Shown here: one piece after another, positions 60,239 through 64,000 of the stretch
Layout of the letters: each line of letters opens with the position of its first letter
Position numbering within the stretch: the stretch's first letter is position 1
Made by a program: the position numbers and the translations under genes
The notes under the pieces: generated by a model
The model's database searches: none
What the model was told of the DNA's origin: nothing
The model's input: only the letters and a program-made list of their open reading frames with translations
Origin: Triplophysa rosa
Taxonomy: Eukaryota > Chordata > Actinopteri > Cypriniformes > Nemacheilidae
DNA: 64,000 nucleotides
Reading direction: 5' to 3'
Assembly (NCBI RefSeq): GCF_024868665.1
Contig: NC_079898.1
Location: forward strand, 21,914,745 to 21,978,744

Positions 60239-60347
60239 ATATACCCAGGATCAGTGGAGCTAATGCAGGTCATCGAAGAGTTCATCCACATCGTTGGGCT
60301 GGGAATGAAGGACTTTCAGAACACCTACCAGATGACAGGAAACCTGG
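60239..60347 (+). CDS. adgrb3: adgrb3 exon: GAIN subdomain A, continued (last exon in window)
   Basis: 109 nt, entered in phase 0 and left in phase 1, acceptor CTCCTAG and donor GTAAGA at 60348. It encodes [19 protein letters not shown], then [17 protein letters not shown] plus the first base of the next codon. It matches the BAI3 segment that precedes the VASIQKLP stretch. That following segment was searched for in 60348-64000 and not found, so the next exon is probably beyond the window. Confidence 0.92.
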
Positions 60348-61211
60348 GTAAGACCTCTAGACAGATCGCAGAACCTAGCACCACCCACAGACTCTCGCTG
60401 TCGATTCTGTGCGTCGTCCGTAATTGAGGATAAATGGGGCATGGAGGGGGAGAGGGGGGGGCATAGCCATCCAGTCGATAATGTTAATTAAAATCAAGCC
60501 CTTTCCACTTAATGTGCTAAATTCTCATGCAAACAGCCTCATCGTATATCAGCTCGGGTGAGAGGAGATTTCTATTTTGGAAAACAAAATCATTTCTCAT
60601 CCATCCTCCTGCATGTTGTTGGAAATCTATAATAGAGCTTCGACGCACCTGGTTAACTTGTTAACAATCTGATTTATAAAGAAAGGTTTTCTGCAGCGTG
60701 AGTCACCATGTTTTTCACCACATTGCTCCAGCGCTAACCGCTGTCTCGCACTAAATGATTTGTGCAGAACGAAGTTTAAATGACAAAAAATGCGTTCGCT
60801 TCCGGTGGTGAAGTGCAGTTCTCTTTATTCGAACGAACGGAACATTGACCCACAAAATAGAAATCTGCTTGAATTGCAGAGCTCAAGAAATATGAAATGA
60901 ATGGATTAGGATGACCTTGCTCTCATTCAGCAGACATATAGTAGTTGAGTCTGTAATGTTGAGAATGGTATAAAGCCAACCGTCATTAAAAAGGCAATTG
61001 CATTCAAGGGCACCTTTGATATCTTCTTTTATGTTAAGTTGTTTTATGTAGCTTGCCATAAAACTTTTTTGTCTGAGGACATGCTGTTATATACAATGAG
61101 TATTTAAAGCCTGGTTTGCTTGTTTGAAGTAGAATGCCCTACAGAAATATTTGGACAGAGATGCTTGATTTGTGTTTTTATTTTTTGCTAGGTTAAAAAC
61201 AAATCTAGTCT

Positions 61212-61320
61212 TTTTAATAGACACTTTTATCCAATGCAACTTACAGGTATATTTGATGTTTTTTTTCTGGGAAATAAACCCAAGACCTTGGCATTGGAAT
61301 GACCTGTTGAGCTAGAAGAA
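61212..61320 (-). mobile_element. tRNA-derived SINE with LINE-type tail
   Basis: On the minus strand a diverged head (GCTCAACAGGTCATTCCAAT, GTCTTGGGTTTATTTCCC) is followed by the tail TAAGTTGCATTGGATAAAAG, the standard end of cyprinid SINEs. Confidence 0.65.
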
Positions 61321-61345
61321 CATGTTTGATTGTCGCATTTGTACA

Positions 61346-61633
61346 CAAATATATGTCTGTGTACTGTGCATAATAATTTTGTATTTATAAACACATACAT
61401 GCATATATTTAAGAAAATATGAAATATAAAAATTAATAAACATTTATATTTAATTTCAATTATTGGTAAATATAAATAACTACAGTACATGTAAATACTT
61501 CCTAAATATATATGCATGTATGTGTATGCTTTTAGAAATACAAAATTAATATGCACAGTATACAGACATATATCATGTCAACACAAACTTTTATTCTTGA
61601 TGCGATTAATCGCGATTAATCATTTGACAGCCG
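61346..61633. mobile_element. AATCGCGATTAAT element, right half
   Basis: Shares GTATTTATAAACACATACAT and AACACAAACTTTTATTC with 59574-59915. The right end GCGATTAATCATTTGACAGCC is present; the left TIR is missing. Confidence 0.75.
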
Positions 61634-61796
61634 TATCGTGCTATGAAGGTTCAACTGAATGAGACCAGCTGCTGCTAACAGATGCATGAACAAACTCCAG
61701 CGATTCAATCAAGAAACCAAGAACATTTTTTAAGCAGATGCTTCTCAGACATTATGTCTCTTTTGCTTTGATGTCCACTATTTGTTATCTGATTTT

Positions 61797-61819
61797 CAGC
61801 CGTCTATATTAGACGGCTG
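61797..61819. repeat. Short perfect hairpin
   Basis: CAGCCGTCTA, a TAT loop, then TAGACGGCTG: a 10-bp perfect inverted repeat directly before the GACA/GGCA repeat tract. Confidence 0.8.
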
Positions 61820-61820
61820 A

Positions 61821-61903
61821 AGACAGACAGACAGGCAGGCAGACGGCAGACAGACAGACAGACAGACAGGCAGGCAGACAGACAGGCAGGCAGACAGGCA
61901 GAT
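61821..61903. repeat. (GACA)n / (GGCA)n tetranucleotide repeat
   Basis: Mixed GACA and GGCA units over about 83 bp with few interruptions. Confidence 0.95.
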
Positions 61904-61940
61904 GGCTAGATATTAGATATTATGACATATCGCTTATTGC

Positions 61941-62005
61941 TCCTTAAACTCTTTGTAAGTCGCTTTGGATAAAAGCGTCTGCTAAATGACTAAATGTAAA
62001 TGTAA
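61941..62005 (+). mobile_element. LINE/SINE 3' tail
   Basis: CTCCTTAAACTC, then GTAAGTCGCTTTGGATAAAA and GCGTCTGCTAAATGACTAAA: the very common 3' end of cyprinid SINEs and L2-type LINEs, with an AATGTAAATGTAA terminus. Confidence 0.75.
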
Positions 62006-63832
62006 TTATTATTTCTTATTTTAAGGCATCTAAAATTTTAGAAGATTTTTAACCTAATGAATGCATTTATTTGGTTTGACATTGTGACTCTTTTAATCTG
62101 AATGAATGAACAAATCATGACCTTCAAAGCTGATTTAAACTGATCAGGACACCCACACAAAATTCCCCCATTTTGACTGACAGCCAAAGTTCTTTTTACA
62201 TAAATGCTTATTATTTCCACCAAATATTCAAGTAATGAGTTGCTTATGATAAAAAGGCAAATCCTCAAGGCTAAAATTTAAAAGAAGTGTTAATCCCTAT
62301 TTGTTTATTTGGCATCAGCAATGTCAATTTCCTTATCCTTCTCAGTAAAATTAAACGACTTCTGAGTTAGAGTCTGCTCGCATTGATTAAAAGAACAAAA
62401 ACAGGTCTGCCTGTACTAGCCAAGTGAAATCATCTGTCATAGTAAGATATTGCAGCATCATTTCTTGGCAAATTTATAGCACCTTCTTGACACTATAATA
62501 AATACCTACTGTCAACACTCCACACTCCTCCGTCCTCTTTTAGCAAAGTAACCTTCATTGCAGACTCCCTGTAAGATTAAACAAAAATTTGCTCCTAGCT
62601 GCAGTCTTTAAAGCTGAAATGTGTTTTTTTTAAATGCGTTTAATGGACATCGATTGGTGCGCATTGATTGAGTAGAGTGGTCCTGCCATCTACTCCAATA
62701 AATGCCTTACAATGATGGGTATTTAGAGATTGCACCAAAATTTGGATGTACCAAAAGATGCTAATGTCTGTCTGTTTTTAATCTCACAGATTCAATGATT
62801 AAGTTTATTAGTTACAGGTGGGCGCAGGTGGCGATGTGTCTCTTGGCTGGGTTCCCTACAGACCATTACACACAGAGACCTCACGCCACAGTCATGAGGA
62901 GGCAAACAGCTTCTAGAACATCCAAACCGATGGACCTCACACAAAGAGGGAGATGCGTTGAATTAATGAGTGTGGCGGGAGATAATTAAAGCCTGTCCAC
63001 ATAAGAGTCCCTTCAATCTCCACATTGTTCTTCATTGGAATTGATATGCAGCATCTTTTCACCAATTCAATTTCTCATTGCTTACGTTGTTTTTCTTTGC
63101 TATAAATTTTCTGCTATACATTAAAAATGTCGTTCTAGTGATTATACATTTGGTGCATGCTACTTTGAAAGAAATAGTATGTAAAATAGTTTGTAGTATG
63201 CAATAATGTTTTAATTAGTAGTATGCTTCTCAATTAGCAGTATTCAAATGGCCTTATTACATTGTATGTTAAATTCAATGAGTACCGTCTAGTTAGTTAT
63301 TTTGCATTTGTAAGAGCTTTTTGCATTTTCTGTCATTGCCATCACTGACCAGAAACATTAAAGTAATGTTTGTTTTTCAACAAAGCTTACTGAACAATCC
63401 TCCTCTCTATTATTTGTCACATAAACAGCCAAAGTCTGACTAGGCAGTACAATTTCTTAACTTTTTTTGGAGAAATCAACACACGAGTGGTTTAGGCGTA
63501 TAGCCGTCTCTGCATATTAAACTGGGATTGGCGACAGATTTTTAATATAGAATAAATGACACACCTGACCTTTAATCCGTTTTGGTTTTAAAATGTCTTA
63601 AGGCGTAGCGGTCTGATCAAATAGGCAGTCAAGAAGGAGATATTAAAAATCGACGACACTACATCAGATTCATTCATCTCACGGGGAATAGAAGGTCAAG
63701 TTGAGAGCTTTGCATTGTGGGATACAATATTCGGCAAATGTAGCAGGTCACCCAGGTATTACAGGGGACGGAAAATCCAGATGGAAACATACTGCAGAAA
63801 TATGTAAGCACATACTGCTTATGCTAGAATGT

Positions 63833-64000
63833 AATCCACAACCGGTCAAAGTTTTAGGATCACTCTTTATTCATATTTTTCTACAGTTTAGAATAATATT
63901 AAACCCATCAAAACCATGACATAACACACATGTAGCTGTGGGAGTTATGTTGTGACTAAAAGCATCCAAAACGAATGAAATTTAGCATCTTCAAAGAAGC
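63833..64000. mobile_element. Tc1-like element, cut by window edge
   Basis: CACAACCGGTCAAAGTTTTAGG, then CCCATCAAAACCATGACATA and TTTAGCATCTTCAAAGAAGC. Same family as 57373-57510; the rest lies beyond the window. Confidence 0.6.

Larger units (their letters stand above)
1..64000 (+). other. adgrb3: adgrb3 gene body, partial (both ends outside the window)
   Basis: The ten exons below, joined, give a continuous 450-codon reading frame that I recognise as the middle of brain-specific angiogenesis inhibitor 3, an adhesion GPCR of neurons whose TSR-rich ectodomain binds C1q-like proteins at synapses (established knowledge). BAI3 is preferred over BAI1 because there are four TSRs rather than five. 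It is preferred over BAI2 because of the linker (key words EYGMIGEH and KSQRPRS) and the TSR wording. The human protein is about 1520 residues, so roughly residues 250-700 are covered. Human ADGRB3 encodes its signal peptide and CUB-like region in one long exon. No open frame of that size exists here, so that exon is upstream of the window. Confidence 0.92.
60348..64000. other. adgrb3 intron after the last exon of the window
   Basis: The next expected peptide (VASIQKLPAAS type) was not found, so the intron runs past the edge. It contains two SINE/LINE pieces, a half element at 61346-61633, a tetranucleotide repeat at 61821-61903 and a Tc1-like end at the right border. Confidence 0.6.

Noticed and set aside
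62795..62989. Candidate next adgrb3 exon near 62817
   Set aside because: The peptide does not match the expected GAIN continuation and the frame does not join the phase-1 donor sensibly.
1..64000. CRISPR arrays, rRNA genes, prophage or bacterial systems
   Set aside because: The sequence is animal intron/exon DNA; repeats are transposons and microsatellites, with no spaced identical direct repeats of CRISPR type.

Overview
This window is vertebrate nuclear DNA, most likely from a cypriniform (carp/zebrafish-like) teleost. The evidence is the spliced gene structure with GT-AG introns and a repeat complement typical of cyprinid genomes: short elements ending in TTAAAGGGACAGTTCACCC, many hAT-type elements with 8-bp target duplications, tRNA-derived SINEs and (TG)n/(CT)n microsatellites. 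There are no operons, bacterial genes, CRISPR arrays or rRNA genes.

One host gene is present, on the + strand: the central part of adgrb3 (BAI3), a brain adhesion G-protein-coupled receptor. Ten coding exons lie between 27315 and 60347. They total 1350 nt, all splice sites are canonical GT-AG, and one reading frame runs through without a stop. In order they encode a linker after the N-terminal CUB-like region, four thrombospondin type 1 repeats (TSR1-4, one exon each), the hormone-receptor domain (two exons) and the start of the GAIN domain (three exons). The signal peptide/CUB-like exon must lie before position 1. The rest of the GAIN domain, the seven-helix region and the cytoplasmic tail must lie after position 64000. 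The first six exons are symmetrical (phase 1 at both ends).

Layout: 1-27314 is a large 5' intron holding nested transposons (2256-3675, 9485-13225, 14601-15141, 18260-18557, 20184-21548). 27315-33031 carries the linker, TSR1 and TSR2 exons. 33032-36655 is an intron with an 801-bp hAT element. 36656-36820 is TSR3. 36821-46097 is a 9.3-kb intron dominated by a 2.9-kb Tc1/IS630-like element with insertions inside it, plus hAT and TTAA elements. 46098-46738 is TSR4 and the first half of the hormone-receptor domain. 49418-60347 is the second half of that domain and the GAIN start. 60348-64000 is intron.

Points for follow-up are: (i) a short element at 14601-15141 that carries a well-formed antisense first exon with an exact splice donor, probably from an ISL2EU-type transposon; (ii) a CpG-rich, TATA-containing block just before the TSR2 exon that could be an internal promoter; (iii) several nested insertions whose order can be read from exact target duplications, one with an empty-site copy in the same window; (iv) a 91-bp direct duplication flanking an element inside the Tc1-like transposon; (v) a 75-bp tandem array built on a 16-bp perfect palindrome. 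Family names come from recognition of sequence, not from a database search.
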